A stretch of 32,581 bases of DNA from Candidatus Rokubacteria bacterium 13_1_40CM_68_15 (lineage in GTDB: Bacteria; Methylomirabilota; Methylomirabilia; Rokubacteriales; CSP1-6). Positions 24,338 to 32,316 of this stretch are shown here, in pieces. The notes under the pieces are model-generated. The model was not told the origin of the DNA. It saw only the letters and a program-made list of their open reading frames with translations, and did no database searches. The translations under genes and the position numbers were made by a program. Position 1 is the first letter of the stretch; every line of letters starts with the position of its first letter. The stretch is taken from assembly GCA_001917585.1 (NCBI GenBank), contig MNEG01000045.1, positions 1 to 32,581 on the forward strand, written 5' to 3'.

Positions 24338-24831
24338 GGGACCGGCTCGATCACCAGCAGCGTCGCGCCGAACTCCACCAACGCGGCGTTGTCGACGCAG
24401 ATCTCGGCCACGCGCCCGCGACACCCCGCCTTGATGGAGTTCATGAGCTTCATGACCTCGAGGATGCAGACGGTGTCGTCCTCGTCGACGAGGCTGCCCA
24501 CCTCGACGAAGGGCGGCGCGCCGGGAGCCGGCGCGCGATAGAACGTGCCCACCATGGGCGCTTTCACCTCGAGGCCGTGGGTCGACGACGCGCGGCCCCG
24601 CTCGGGGCGCGGCGGCGCGGGCGCCGCCGCGCTGGCGGTGGCGCCGGCCGCTCGTGCCGGAGGCGTCGGCGTTTCGACCTGCGGCGTCGTGCCCGGCGCG
24701 CCGTGGCGGCGCACCACGAGTTTGAAGTCGCCGAGCTCGAGATGCACCTCCTCGAGGGCGGAGCTGTCGATGATCTTCAAGATGTTCTGGACGTCGTCGT
24801 AGCTGATGGTCATGGATCGCTCGAGCGTCAC
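24334..24831 (-). CDS. accB: Biotin carboxyl carrier protein
   Basis: A 165-residue carrier. Residues 1-45 form an N-terminal AccB-like helix-strand region. An Ala/Pro-rich flexible linker covers about residues 45-85, followed by a biotinyl domain with EVMKLMN, whose Lys128 is the biotinylation site. The thumb-like insertion of AccB (RAPAPGAPPFVEVG) is present, so it is closer to the acetyl-CoA carboxylase carrier than to the OadA-type domain. It shuttles carboxybiotin between the biotin carboxylase and a carboxyltransferase. GTG 24831 overlaps the amidohydrolase stop; ATG 24813 is an alternative start. It is the only biotinyl domain in the window. Confidence 0.9.
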   Translation of the reverse strand: MTLERSMTISYDDVQNILKIIDSSALEEVHLELGDFKLVVRRHGAPGTTPQVETPTPPARAAGATASAAAPAPPRPERGRASSTHGLEVKAPMVGTFYRAPAPGAPPFVEVGSLVDEDDTVCILEVMKLMNSIKAGCRGRVAEICVDNAALVEFGATLLVIEPVP

Positions 24832-25952
24832 CGACCCGTGGTCTCGAGCCGGTAGACGCGGATGGCGTTCTCGCCGAGCACCAGGCGCTTCTGCTCGTCG
24901 GTGAGGTCACCACGACCGGCGATGAGCTTCACCGTATCAGGTGTCAGGGCGTCCCAGTGCGGGTAGTCGGAGGCGTACATGACGCGTTCGGGCCCGAGCC
25001 ACTCGAGCACGGCGGGCAGCATGTCCTCGTCGGGATCGCAGGAGAAGATGAGGTTCGGCGACTTCGCCCAGTCGCTGGGGATGCGCTTGAGATCCGGCAC
25101 CAGCCGCGCCAGCTTGGAGTAGTGCTCGTCCATGCGCTCGAACCAATACGGCACCCACCCCACCCCCGACTCGATGAGGCCGATGGTGAGGTCAGGGTAA
25201 CGCTCGAGCACGCCGCCGGTGACGATGCTCATGGCCACGATCATCTGCTCGAACGGGAAGGCGACCATGTGGCCGTGGAAGAAGTTGCTGAACCGCTGAC
25301 GCCCGATGTAGTCGATCTGGCCGCCGGCGTGCGGGTGGATGAAGATCGGCACGCGCAGGCGCTGCGCCTCCTCGTAGATCGGATGAAAGTACGGCTCGCC
25401 CGGATAGCGGCCCTGCGAGTTGGTCGGCAGCTCTGCGCCCACGAACCCGAGCTGCTCCACGCAGCGCGTGAGTTCCTTCACCGCGCCCGGGATGTTCCTG
25501 GTCGGAAGCACGGCCACCGCCTTGAGGCGCCGGGGGTCGGTCTTCGTGTAGTCCGCCACCCAGCCGTTGTAGCCGCGGCACAGCGCCGTCTCGAACTCGA
25601 CGTCACCGCTGGGGAGCATGCCGGCCGACGGGCCCATTGTGACGGTGGCGAACAGCACCGCGATGTCGATGCCCTCGACCTCCATGTCACCCAGTCGCGC
25701 CTTCGGATCGCTGCCGCCGTGGTACTTGTCGATCTTGGCGCCGCCCTCGTAGCCGCCGGGGTGGCCGACGCCCGCCCCCGGCGGCGTCGTCCAGAACCAC
25801 CCGTCGATGAGGAACCGCTTCACGCCATGGTTGTCGGTGATCATCCGCGGCGCGGCGGCGCGGAACCTCGGCTCGAGGAAGTTCTCCCACGTCGCCTCCG
25901 TCTCCAGCACGTGCCCGTCGCCGTCCACGACGTAATACCCGTAGCGTCCCAT
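24828..25952 (-). CDS. Amidohydrolase family 2 protein (ACMSD-like metal-dependent hydrolase or decarboxylase)
   Basis: A 374-residue TIM-barrel protein. VDGDGHVLE near the N-terminus stands for the D-x-H-x-H-type metal motif, with Asp in place of the first His. Further metal-site candidates are FIHPHAGG, a His-rich HGHMVAFPFEQ and YASDYPHWD with the conserved Asp. The family includes 2-amino-3-carboxymuconate-semialdehyde decarboxylase and aromatic-acid decarboxylases as well as hydrolases. A role in removing a carboxylate or opening a ring is plausible but not shown. ATG 25952 overlaps the ligase TGA by one base (TGATG). Confidence 0.83.
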   Translation of the reverse strand: MGRYGYYVVDGDGHVLETEATWENFLEPRFRAAAPRMITDNHGVKRFLIDGWFWTTPPGAGVGHPGGYEGGAKIDKYHGGSDPKARLGDMEVEGIDIAVLFATVTMGPSAGMLPSGDVEFETALCRGYNGWVADYTKTDPRRLKAVAVLPTRNIPGAVKELTRCVEQLGFVGAELPTNSQGRYPGEPYFHPIYEEAQRLRVPIFIHPHAGGQIDYIGRQRFSNFFHGHMVAFPFEQMIVAMSIVTGGVLERYPDLTIGLIESGVGWVPYWFERMDEHYSKLARLVPDLKRIPSDWAKSPNLIFSCDPDEDMLPAVLEWLGPERVMYASDYPHWDALTPDTVKLIAGRGDLTDEQKRLVLGENAIRVYRLETTGR

Positions 25953-27556
25953 CAGCGGTTCTCCTTGTCGTCGATGCGCCACTGTCCCGTGACCCGGTCG
26001 AACACCGGCGTACCGTCCGCGCCCGTGAGCCCCATGAGCTTGTGCCGCTGGACCCGCAGCGTCGGCGTCCGCGGGAAATCGCGGCGGTACTCCACGTACC
26101 GTGGCACCTTGAACGCGGCCAGCCGCGCCGCACAGTGGTCCAGCAGGGCCACCGGCGGCAGGCTCTTGACGTCCTCTCCCGCGCGGAGGACCACGCACGC
26201 CTTGACCTCTTCCTCCCACAGCGGATCGGGCACCCCGACCACCACCGCCTCGAGCACGCCGGGGTGCCCGGCCAGCACGGCCTCGATCTCGGCCGGCGCG
26301 ATGTTCTCGCCACCGCGACGGATCATCTCCTTCTTCCTGCCGACGAAGTGCAGGAACTCCTCGGCGTCGACGTAGCCGAGGTCGCCGGTGTGCAGCCAGC
26401 CGCCACGCAGCGCCCGCGCCGTCGCCTCGGGGTCCTTGTAGTAGCCGGTCATGACGGCGGGGCTCTGGAGCACGATCTCACCGCCGGCTCCGGGCGCGAC
26501 GTCGCGGTCCTCGTCGTCCACGATGCGCAGGCGGTGAATCTCGGGAAGCAGCGGCTTGCCAATGGCGCCTGGACGCCGCTTCGCCGGCTCCACGAAGTTC
26601 ATGACGTTGAGCATTCCTTCCGTCAGGCCGTAGGTGTTGACGACGGGAATGCCGAAGCGCGCCTCGAAGGCCTCGAGCAACGGCGGCGTGATCGGCGTGA
26701 CGCACAGCCGCACGCGGTGATCGCGCTCGGCGGGCGCCGGCGGCTGCTGGAGCAGGATGGAGATGACGGTCGGCATCACGCTGAAGAACGTGACTTCGTG
26801 GGCGCGTACGCTTGGCCAGAACGCGCCGACGCTGAAGCGCTCGGCGAGCACCAGGCGCGCCCGCGTCAGCGCAGCCGGCAGCAGCGAGCTGCGCTGGGCG
26901 TTCAAATGGGCCAGCGGCAGCACGCAGAAGAGGACGTCGTCTCCGGAGAGCGCAGTGCGCTCCGCGAAGGCTGTCGCGTTCAGCATGTAGCCACGATGCG
27001 TGAGGATCGCGCCTTTGGGCTGGCCGGTGGTGCCCGACGTGTAGAGAATGCCGGCCGGGTCACCCGGTGCGACGTCGGCCCGCGCGTCGGGCCGAGGCGG
27101 CGCGCCCATGAGGTCGTCGAACCCCAACGCACCCGCTCCACCGGCTCCACCGACCACCACGACGTGGCGCAGGAGCGGGCACTCGTCACGCACCTCGTGG
27201 ACGAGCGGAAGCCGCTCAGCGTCCACGATCACGGCCACGGCGTCGGCGTGCTGGAGGAGGTAACGAAGCTCGCGCGGCGTGAGCTGAGCGTGGGCAGGAA
27301 CGAACGGCGCCCCCAGGCGGGCGGTCGCGAACATGGCGAGCGCGAACGGCAGCCCGTTGGGCAGGAACAGGCAGACGTTGTCGCCGCGGGCGACGCCGAG
27401 CTCGCGGAGCCCAGCGGTGAGGCGCCACACGCGATCCGCGAACTCGCCGTACGAGATACCGGCACCCGCACTGGTGACGAACGGTCGGTCGGCGCTGTCG
27501 GCGGCCCGATCGTCGACGATGGCACCAATCGTCCCGGCGAGGAGATTGGCGCTCAC
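25952..27556 (-). CDS. AMP-forming acyl-CoA synthetase/ligase (CaiC-like), catalytic Lys replaced by Arg
   Basis: A 534-residue ANL-superfamily ligase. It has the phosphate loop YTSGTTGQPKGA (about residues 172-183), TYGLTEG, GWLHTGDLGYVD and RRGGENIAPAEIE. It activates a carboxylic acid via acyl-AMP and transfers it to CoA. The C-terminal A10 motif, normally ending in G-K or E-K, reads PRTPTLRVQRHKL, so Arg501 stands at the position of the Lys needed for adenylation. It may be slow in the first half-reaction or use the downstream Lys. I start it at GTG 27556, overlapping the CMD-family stop; the frame upstream belongs to that gene. Confidence 0.87.
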   Translation of the reverse strand: MSANLLAGTIGAIVDDRAADSADRPFVTSAGAGISYGEFADRVWRLTAGLRELGVARGDNVCLFLPNGLPFALAMFATARLGAPFVPAHAQLTPRELRYLLQHADAVAVIVDAERLPLVHEVRDECPLLRHVVVVGGAGGAGALGFDDLMGAPPRPDARADVAPGDPAGILYTSGTTGQPKGAILTHRGYMLNATAFAERTALSGDDVLFCVLPLAHLNAQRSSLLPAALTRARLVLAERFSVGAFWPSVRAHEVTFFSVMPTVISILLQQPPAPAERDHRVRLCVTPITPPLLEAFEARFGIPVVNTYGLTEGMLNVMNFVEPAKRRPGAIGKPLLPEIHRLRIVDDEDRDVAPGAGGEIVLQSPAVMTGYYKDPEATARALRGGWLHTGDLGYVDAEEFLHFVGRKKEMIRRGGENIAPAEIEAVLAGHPGVLEAVVVGVPDPLWEEEVKACVVLRAGEDVKSLPPVALLDHCAARLAAFKVPRYVEYRRDFPRTPTLRVQRHKLMGLTGADGTPVFDRVTGQWRIDDKENR

Positions 27557-27879
27557 GTGCCGGTGGGCGGCGGCAATTCCGGCCACAGGACCTCCCACAG
27601 CAGCTTGACGGCCTCGCGATAGGCCGGAATGCCGGCCGCGACCACGGACAGCGCGACCGCCTCGTGAACCTCGGCGCGCGTCGCGCCGTGCTCCAGCGCG
27701 CGGCGGGCGTGGATGCGGATACCGTCGGGGAAGCGCGTCGCGCAGCACATCCCGAGATAGATCAACTCCTTCGTCCGGCGCGTCAGCGCGCCGTCGGCGA
27801 AGACGTGGTCGCGCATGCCGGTCGCCCTCGTCGTGATGTCGGCGTCGGCTTTTTGCATGCGTGTCCAGAAGTCAGGCAT
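27553..27879 (-). CDS. Carboxymuconolactone decarboxylase (CMD) family protein
   Basis: A 108-residue all-helical protein of the CMD/AhpD family. TKELIYLGMCCATRFPDG is followed by the conserved His in IRIHARRALEHGATRAEVHEAV. The C-x2-C peroxidase motif of AhpD is absent, so gamma-carboxymuconolactone-decarboxylase-like chemistry or an unknown role is more likely than antioxidant function. ATG 27879 has GGGAGA upstream. It follows the IclR gene by 35 bases and overlaps the ligase by GTGA. Confidence 0.8.
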   Translation of the reverse strand: MPDFWTRMQKADADITTRATGMRDHVFADGALTRRTKELIYLGMCCATRFPDGIRIHARRALEHGATRAEVHEAVALSVVAAGIPAYREAVKLLWEVLWPELPPPTGT

Positions 27880-27914
27880 TGCTGCTCTCCCTGCGCTCGC
27901 GCGCGGCGCCGGCG

Positions 27915-28703
27915 TCACTGATGTCCCCGGGTGTCGGGCGGCAGATAGCCGAGCTTGGCCGACACCTCGTGCGCGGCTTTGTGGACACTGTCGATGACCC
28001 GCTCGAGACGATCGCCGGAAAACCGCTGGGAGGGGCCGGAGACGCCGATGGCCGCGACGCATTCCCCGGCGCGATCGAACACTGGTGCGGCCGCCGCCGA
28101 CACATCCGTCCGGCGCTCGCCACGGTTGAGAGAGACGCCGGTCCTTCGGATCTCATTCAACCGGGCGCGGAGGGCGCCCGGCTTCGTGATAGTCATGGCT
28201 GTCTGCTTCTTCATCCCGGCGGCGAGGACGCGATCGACGAGGTCGCCATCATGGAAGGCGAGGATGGCCTTGCCCGAGGCCGTGAGGTAGAGCGGCACGC
28301 GAATACCGGGCTCGGCGTAGACACGCAGCGGCTCCAGCCCGACGACCGTGTCGAGATAGACGGTATCGGTGCCGCGCACGACGGCCAGATAGGACGTCTC
28401 CTCGGTGAACTCGGTGAGCCCCTTGAGGACCGGCCGCGCCACCTCGACGAGCCCGGTGCGATTGACGGCGCGGCAGCCGATCTCCCACGCTCGAAACCCC
28501 GGCCGCCAACGCTTCGAGGCGACGTCCTGCTCGACGTAGCCGCGCTCTTGCAGTGTCCGGAGGATGCGGAAGATGACGGGCGGCGATTCCCGCAGCCGCT
28601 GTGACAGCGCGGTGAGCGTGAGTTCCTCGCGGTCGTCGGCGAGGGTCTCCAGGACTTCGAGCCCCTTGCGAAGGGTCTTGAGCGTGTAGCCGGATCGAGG
28701 CAT
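27915..28703 (-). CDS. IclR family transcriptional regulator, head of the minus-strand operon
   Basis: A 262-residue IclR protein. The winged HTH occupies about residues 7-70 (TLRKGLEVLETLADDREEL, SQRLRESPPVIFRILRTL, GYVEQDVASKRWRPG). The effector domain includes TSYLAVVRGTDTVYLDTV, VPLYLTASGKAILA and ECVAAIGVSGPSQRF. It is divergent from the third ABC importer and first in the thirteen-gene operon, and probably controls both. A GTTTCA/TGAAAC palindrome over the -10 box of its own promoter suggests autorepression. It differs enough from the IclR protein at 4801 that the two probably read different operators. Confidence 0.9.
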   Translation of the reverse strand: MPRSGYTLKTLRKGLEVLETLADDREELTLTALSQRLRESPPVIFRILRTLQERGYVEQDVASKRWRPGFRAWEIGCRAVNRTGLVEVARPVLKGLTEFTEETSYLAVVRGTDTVYLDTVVGLEPLRVYAEPGIRVPLYLTASGKAILAFHDGDLVDRVLAAGMKKQTAMTITKPGALRARLNEIRRTGVSLNRGERRTDVSAAAAPVFDRAGECVAAIGVSGPSQRFSGDRLERVIDSVHKAAHEVSAKLGYLPPDTRGHQ

Positions 28704-28724
28704 CTTTACGATATCCGTAGCGGC

Positions 28725-28742
28725 GTTTCATTATGCTGAAAC
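28725..28742. promoter_or_regulatory. Probable IclR operator between divergent operons
   Basis: GTTTCATTATGCTGAAAC has perfect six-base arms and a six-base centre, similar to IclR-family boxes such as KdgR's TGAAAC/GTTTCA sites. It covers the -10 of the IclR promoter and lies 23 bases before the importer 3 permease start, so one dimer could control both directions. Confidence 0.6.
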
Positions 28743-28757
28743 AGGCGCCGGCGTCAA
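28730..28757 (-). promoter_or_regulatory. Sigma70-type promoter of the minus-strand IclR operon
   Basis: On the minus strand TTGACG (28752-28757) is followed after 16 bases by CATAAT (28730-28735), each matching consensus at five of six positions. The IclR ATG lies 26 bases downstream of the -10. Confidence 0.55.
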
Positions 28758-28765
28758 GGTATGGT

Positions 28766-29530
28766 ATGGCCCCCATGCGGTGGCCGCGTCGCACGCTCCT
28801 CGTCCTGATCCTCCTCGCGGTATGGCAATGGGTGGTGCCGCACATCGTCACCACCGGGCCGGCCTTCTTCCCTCTGCCCGCCGACGTAGCGGATGGTTTC
28901 ACCAGCCTTCTCGGCTCCGCTCGTTTCTGGCGCAGTGTGGTGACCAGCGTGGGACGCGTGCTGGCCGGCTTCACGGTCGCCACCGCGATCGGCGTCGTCC
29001 TCGGGATCGCCATAGGCGTGGCGCCGCGCGTGGAAGCCTTCGTCGACTTGACGATCGAGATGCTTCGGCCGCTCCCGGCCATGGCCTGGATCCCGATTGC
29101 GATCCTGTGGTTCGGCGTGGGCGATGTCTCGAGCGTGTTTCTGGTCGCCCTCGGCGCGTTCTTTCCGATTGTCCTCAACGCCGCGGCGGGCGCGCGGACG
29201 ACGGCGCGCGACTACGGCAAGGCAGCGCTCACAAGCGGCGCCGGCCCCTGGCTGCGCTTCCGTCGCGTGACGCTACCTGGCGCCTTGCCGTGGGTACTGC
29301 TCGGCTGCCGCGTGGGTCTCGGCGTGGGCTGGATGGTCATCGTCTCCGCTGAGATGGTCGGTGCCCAGAGCGGGCTCGGCTTCCTCATCATGGAGGCTCG
29401 CTCGTTCGCACGCATCGATTGGGTCGTCGCGTGCATGATCGTGATCGGCCTCATCGGCATCGGGCTCGACAGCACCCTCGAGCGCGTGCAGCGCCGCGCT
29501 GCGCCGTGGTGGGGCCGGGTGGCCGCCTGA
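28766..29530 (+). CDS. ABC importer permease (SsuC/TauC-like), importer 3, first of two
   Basis: A 254-residue permease with hydrophobic segments spread from residue 8 to about 245. It includes RPLPAMAWIPIAILWFGVG, the cytoplasmic loop around GKAALTSGAGPWLRFRRVT and CRVGLGVGWMVIVSAEMVG. I start it at ATG 28766, with AAGG upstream. An in-frame ATG at 28733 lies inside the operator and is less likely; ATG 28775 is also possible. Its TGA overlaps the ATPase ATG by one base (TGATG). It may form a heterodimer with the second permease at 30330. Confidence 0.86.
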   Translation: MAPMRWPRRTLLVLILLAVWQWVVPHIVTTGPAFFPLPADVADGFTSLLGSARFWRSVVTSVGRVLAGFTVATAIGVVLGIAIGVAPRVEAFVDLTIEMLRPLPAMAWIPIAILWFGVGDVSSVFLVALGAFFPIVLNAAAGARTTARDYGKAALTSGAGPWLRFRRVTLPGALPWVLLGCRVGLGVGWMVIVSAEMVGAQSGLGFLIMEARSFARIDWVVACMIVIGLIGIGLDSTLERVQRRAAPWWGRVAA

Positions 29531-30330
29531 TGGCCGTGAAGGTCGAGGCGGTCGGCGTCGGCAAGCGGTATGACGGCCGGCGCCCGAGTGACGCGATCGT
29601 TGCCCTGCGCGACTTTACGCTTCAGATCTTCGCCGGCGAGTTCCTCGCGATCGTCGGGCCGAGTGGCTGCGGCAAGTCGACCTTCCTCAATGCGGTGGCC
29701 GGCCTGGAGCGGATCGACGAGGGCCGCCTTTTTATGGACGGCGTGCCGATCACGAAGGCCGGAGCCGATCGCGGCGTGTGCTTCCAGGATTTCGCGCTCT
29801 TCCCGTGGATGACCGTGCGCGAGAACGTGGAGTTCAGTCTGGAAGCCCAGGGCCGCCCGCGCGCCGAGCGTAGGGAAATCGCGCGGAAGTACATCGAGCT
29901 CGTGCAGCTCAGCCGTTTCGAGGACCGTTACCCGTACGAGCTGTCGGGAGGTATGAAGCAGCGCTGCGCCCTGGCCCGCCTCGTGGCTGGTGATCCGGCC
30001 GTGCTGCTGATGGACGAGCCGCTCGCTTCCGTCGATGCCCAGACGCGGCTGATCCTCCAGAACGAGATCCTCCGCATCTGGGGCGAGAACCGCCCGACCG
30101 CGCAGCGCAAGACGGTGATCTTCGTGACCCACTCCATCGACGAGGCGGTGTTCCTCGCTGATCGCATCGCGGTCATGACGTCCCGGCCCGGTCAGCTCAA
30201 GGAGATCGTGGTGAATCCACTCCCACGCCCGCGCGAGGAGCGCCTGCGCGGCGAGCCGACGTTCTCGCGGCTTACCATGGACATCTGGGACCTGATCCGC
30301 GACGCTGCCGTGAAGGCAATCGAGACGTAA
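29530..30330 (+). CDS. ABC importer ATP-binding protein (SsuB/TauB-like), importer 3
   Basis: A 266-residue ABC ATPase with Walker A GPSGCGKS at residues 43-50, Q-loop CFQDFALFPW, signature LSGGMKQR, Walker B VLLMDEP and VTHS switch His. It lies between two permease genes and overlaps both by a single base (TGATG at its start, TAATG at its end). It would supply both nucleotide-binding subunits for a transporter with one or two kinds of permease. Confidence 0.9.
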   Translation: MAVKVEAVGVGKRYDGRRPSDAIVALRDFTLQIFAGEFLAIVGPSGCGKSTFLNAVAGLERIDEGRLFMDGVPITKAGADRGVCFQDFALFPWMTVRENVEFSLEAQGRPRAERREIARKYIELVQLSRFEDRYPYELSGGMKQRCALARLVAGDPAVLLMDEPLASVDAQTRLILQNEILRIWGENRPTAQRKTVIFVTHSIDEAVFLADRIAVMTSRPGQLKEIVVNPLPRPREERLRGEPTFSRLTMDIWDLIRDAAVKAIET

Positions 30331-31124
30331 TGGCGCGGCCTCGGCAGGCGGCGACGCTGGGCTGGCGGCTAGTGCTTCCGCTCGCGCTCGTCGTCCTGTG
30401 GGTGGGGCTGAGCCAGGTCCTCACGTCGCCGAGCGCCAAGATGATGCTACCGCCGCCCGAAGCCGTCGGCGGCGCGGCCGCCCAGCTCGCCTTGACCGTC
30501 CATCCGCTCTTTGGAATGCCGCCCTTGCTCGTGCATGCCGCGCACTCGCTCGAGCGGCTGGCCCTCGGCTACCTCGCCGCCATCGCCGTCGCCGTGCCTC
30601 TCGGGATCGCCATCGGCTACTTCCGTGGCGCCGACACCTACGTGAATTTCCTCGTCCAGGCGATGCGGCCGATCTCTCCGGTGGCCTGGATCCCCCTCGC
30701 GCTCGCCTGGTTCGGCGTCGGAATAACGACCGTGGTTTTCATCGTCTTCTACGGGGCATTCTTCCCCATAGTGGCCAACACGATCGCGGGCGTGCGGGGC
30801 ACGAGCCGGACGTATGTCCGGGCAGCGGTGGCCTCGGGCTGTGGCCAGCTCCGCATCCTGCGACGAATCATTTTGCCGGCCGCGCTGCCCACGATCCTCA
30901 CCGGCATGCGCGTGGGCCTCGGCGTCGGGTGGATGTCGATCGTCGCCGCCGAGCTCGTGGGCACCCAGAGCGGGCTCGGCTACCTGATCTCCGAGGCGCG
31001 TTTCCATCTCGACATCGAAAGCGTCGTCGTGGGCATGCTGGCGATCGGCGTGCTCGGTGTCCTGTCGGATCGTGGGATGCGCTGGCTGCAGACGGTCCTG
31101 GTCCCGTGGCAGCCGAGAGCATGA
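30330..31124 (+). CDS. ABC importer permease (SsuC/TauC-like), importer 3, second of two
   Basis: A 264-residue permease with RPISPVAWIPLALAWFGVG, the loop around VRAAVASGCGQLRILRRI and GMRVGLGVGWMSIVAAELVG. It also shares the GTQSGLGYLI segment with the first permease (GAQSGLGFLI), so the two are paralogues. The ATG overlaps the ATPase TAA by one base, and its TGA overlaps a possible ATG (31121) of the binding protein by four bases. Confidence 0.88.
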   Translation: MARPRQAATLGWRLVLPLALVVLWVGLSQVLTSPSAKMMLPPPEAVGGAAAQLALTVHPLFGMPPLLVHAAHSLERLALGYLAAIAVAVPLGIAIGYFRGADTYVNFLVQAMRPISPVAWIPLALAWFGVGITTVVFIVFYGAFFPIVANTIAGVRGTSRTYVRAAVASGCGQLRILRRIILPAALPTILTGMRVGLGVGWMSIVAAELVGTQSGLGYLISEARFHLDIESVVVGMLAIGVLGVLSDRGMRWLQTVLVPWQPRA

Positions 31125-31135
31125 AAGAGGCCTCA

Positions 31136-32276
31136 ATGATCGCGAAAGTCGTCATCGTCGCGCTGCTCGCCATCACCGCCGGGCTCGGACCCGCCGAGGC
31201 ACAGAAGGCGGCCCGCGTCACCGTCGGCGTGCAGCCGCTGTGGCAGGAGCAGGGCGCGCAGGCCGAGTATTATCGCCAGACCAAGGTGTACGAGAAGTGG
31301 GCCAAGAAGTTCGGCTACGACGCCACCGTCGAGTACAAGGACTTCCTGTCAGGCCTGCCCGTGAACGAGGCACTGATCTCGGGCACCATCCACATCGGCC
31401 TCCTCGGGTCGGCGCCGATGGTCCAGCTCATGTCGCGTGGGATCCCCATTCATCCCATCGCGGAGGCCGAGTCGCGCCTGGAATTTGCAGTGGCGGTGCC
31501 TGATCGGCTCCGAGATCCACCGCTTCGTCCTCGAGATGTTCCAGGCCGAGTTCGGCAAGCCGCCTGAGGCGCTCGGGGTGCGGCTCGTACAGATGACCCA
31601 GCCGGACATGCTCACGATGCCGAAGGGTGTGGATGCGGTGACGCCCGCCTCGCCCGGCGTCTATAAGATGCAGAACGTCACGAAGAACGGGACGATCCTC
31701 GTTTCGAGCTACGGCACGGCGGGACCGGCTCACAAGCTGGGCGCCGGCGCCGTCATGCCGGGGGCGAAGAACGCGTGGGCGTGGCCGGAGGGCTACATCG
31801 GTCAGCGCGGTTTCTACGTCGTCCGCACCGAGCTGGTGAAGGAGCACCCCGACCTCGTGGTGGCGTTCCTGCTCGCGCACCACGAAGCGTCGAAGGCGCT
31901 CCACAAGGACTACCGGAAGATCTGGGAGCTGGGGAACAGGTACTTCCAGATGCCGTTCGAGGCGGCGCAGCCCGCCATCAAAAACGGGATGCTGTTCACG
32001 ATCCGTGACTGGGTATGGGTCACGGAAGGCGACGTCGCCCACGCCGTCAACGGCGCTCGGTTCATGCACCGGGCGGGGACATTGAAGCAGCCGGTCGACT
32101 GGAACTTCGTCATCCAGACGCTGACGCCGGTGGCTCCGCTGGTTAAGCGCGCCTACGAACAGGCGGGCAGCTACCCGGCGCTGGAAGAATTCCTCAAGAA
32201 GGAGACACCGGATTTCCGCGGCTACCCGTCGTGGATGTTGGACAGGTGGGACATGAAGCGATGGCGTCTGGAGTAG
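31136..32276 (+). CDS. ABC substrate-binding protein, importer 3, broken by a frameshift/deletion near 31498
   Basis: A NitT/TauT-type binding protein read in two frames. The 5' part has a Sec signal (VVIVALLAITAGLGPAEA, likely cleaved before QKA), then EYKDFLSGLPVNEALISGTIHIGLLGSAP. It stays in frame to LEFAVAVP (about 31497). The rest (GSEIHRFVLEMFQAEFG to the TAG at 32276) is in another frame. In the importer 1 protein about 17 residues lie between the matching VARP and LGTIHDTM segments; here almost none do. A deletion of about 50 bases, not a multiple of three, fits best. I start at ATG 31136, with AGAGG five bases upstream; ATG 31121, overlapping the permease stop, is also possible. As written the gene cannot make a full protein. 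Confidence 0.72.
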
Positions 32277-32278
32277 CC

Positions 32279-32293
32279 GGGGTTCCGAACCCC
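32279..32293. terminator. Hairpin between convergent genes, possible bidirectional terminator
   Basis: GGGGTTCCGAACCCC is a perfect six-pair stem with a three-base loop, two bases after the importer 3 operon stop and 23 bases from the end of the convergent livF-like gene. There is no T-run, so rho-independent function is uncertain. Confidence 0.4.
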
Positions 32294-32316
32294 CGAAGCC
32301 AGAGGTATGGTGGCCT

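Noticed and set aside
28733-28765. N-terminal extension of the importer 3 permease from ATG 28733
   Set aside because: This ATG lies inside the IclR operator and -10 region and has no ribosome-binding site; ATG 28766 has AAGG upstream and a normal permease N-terminus.
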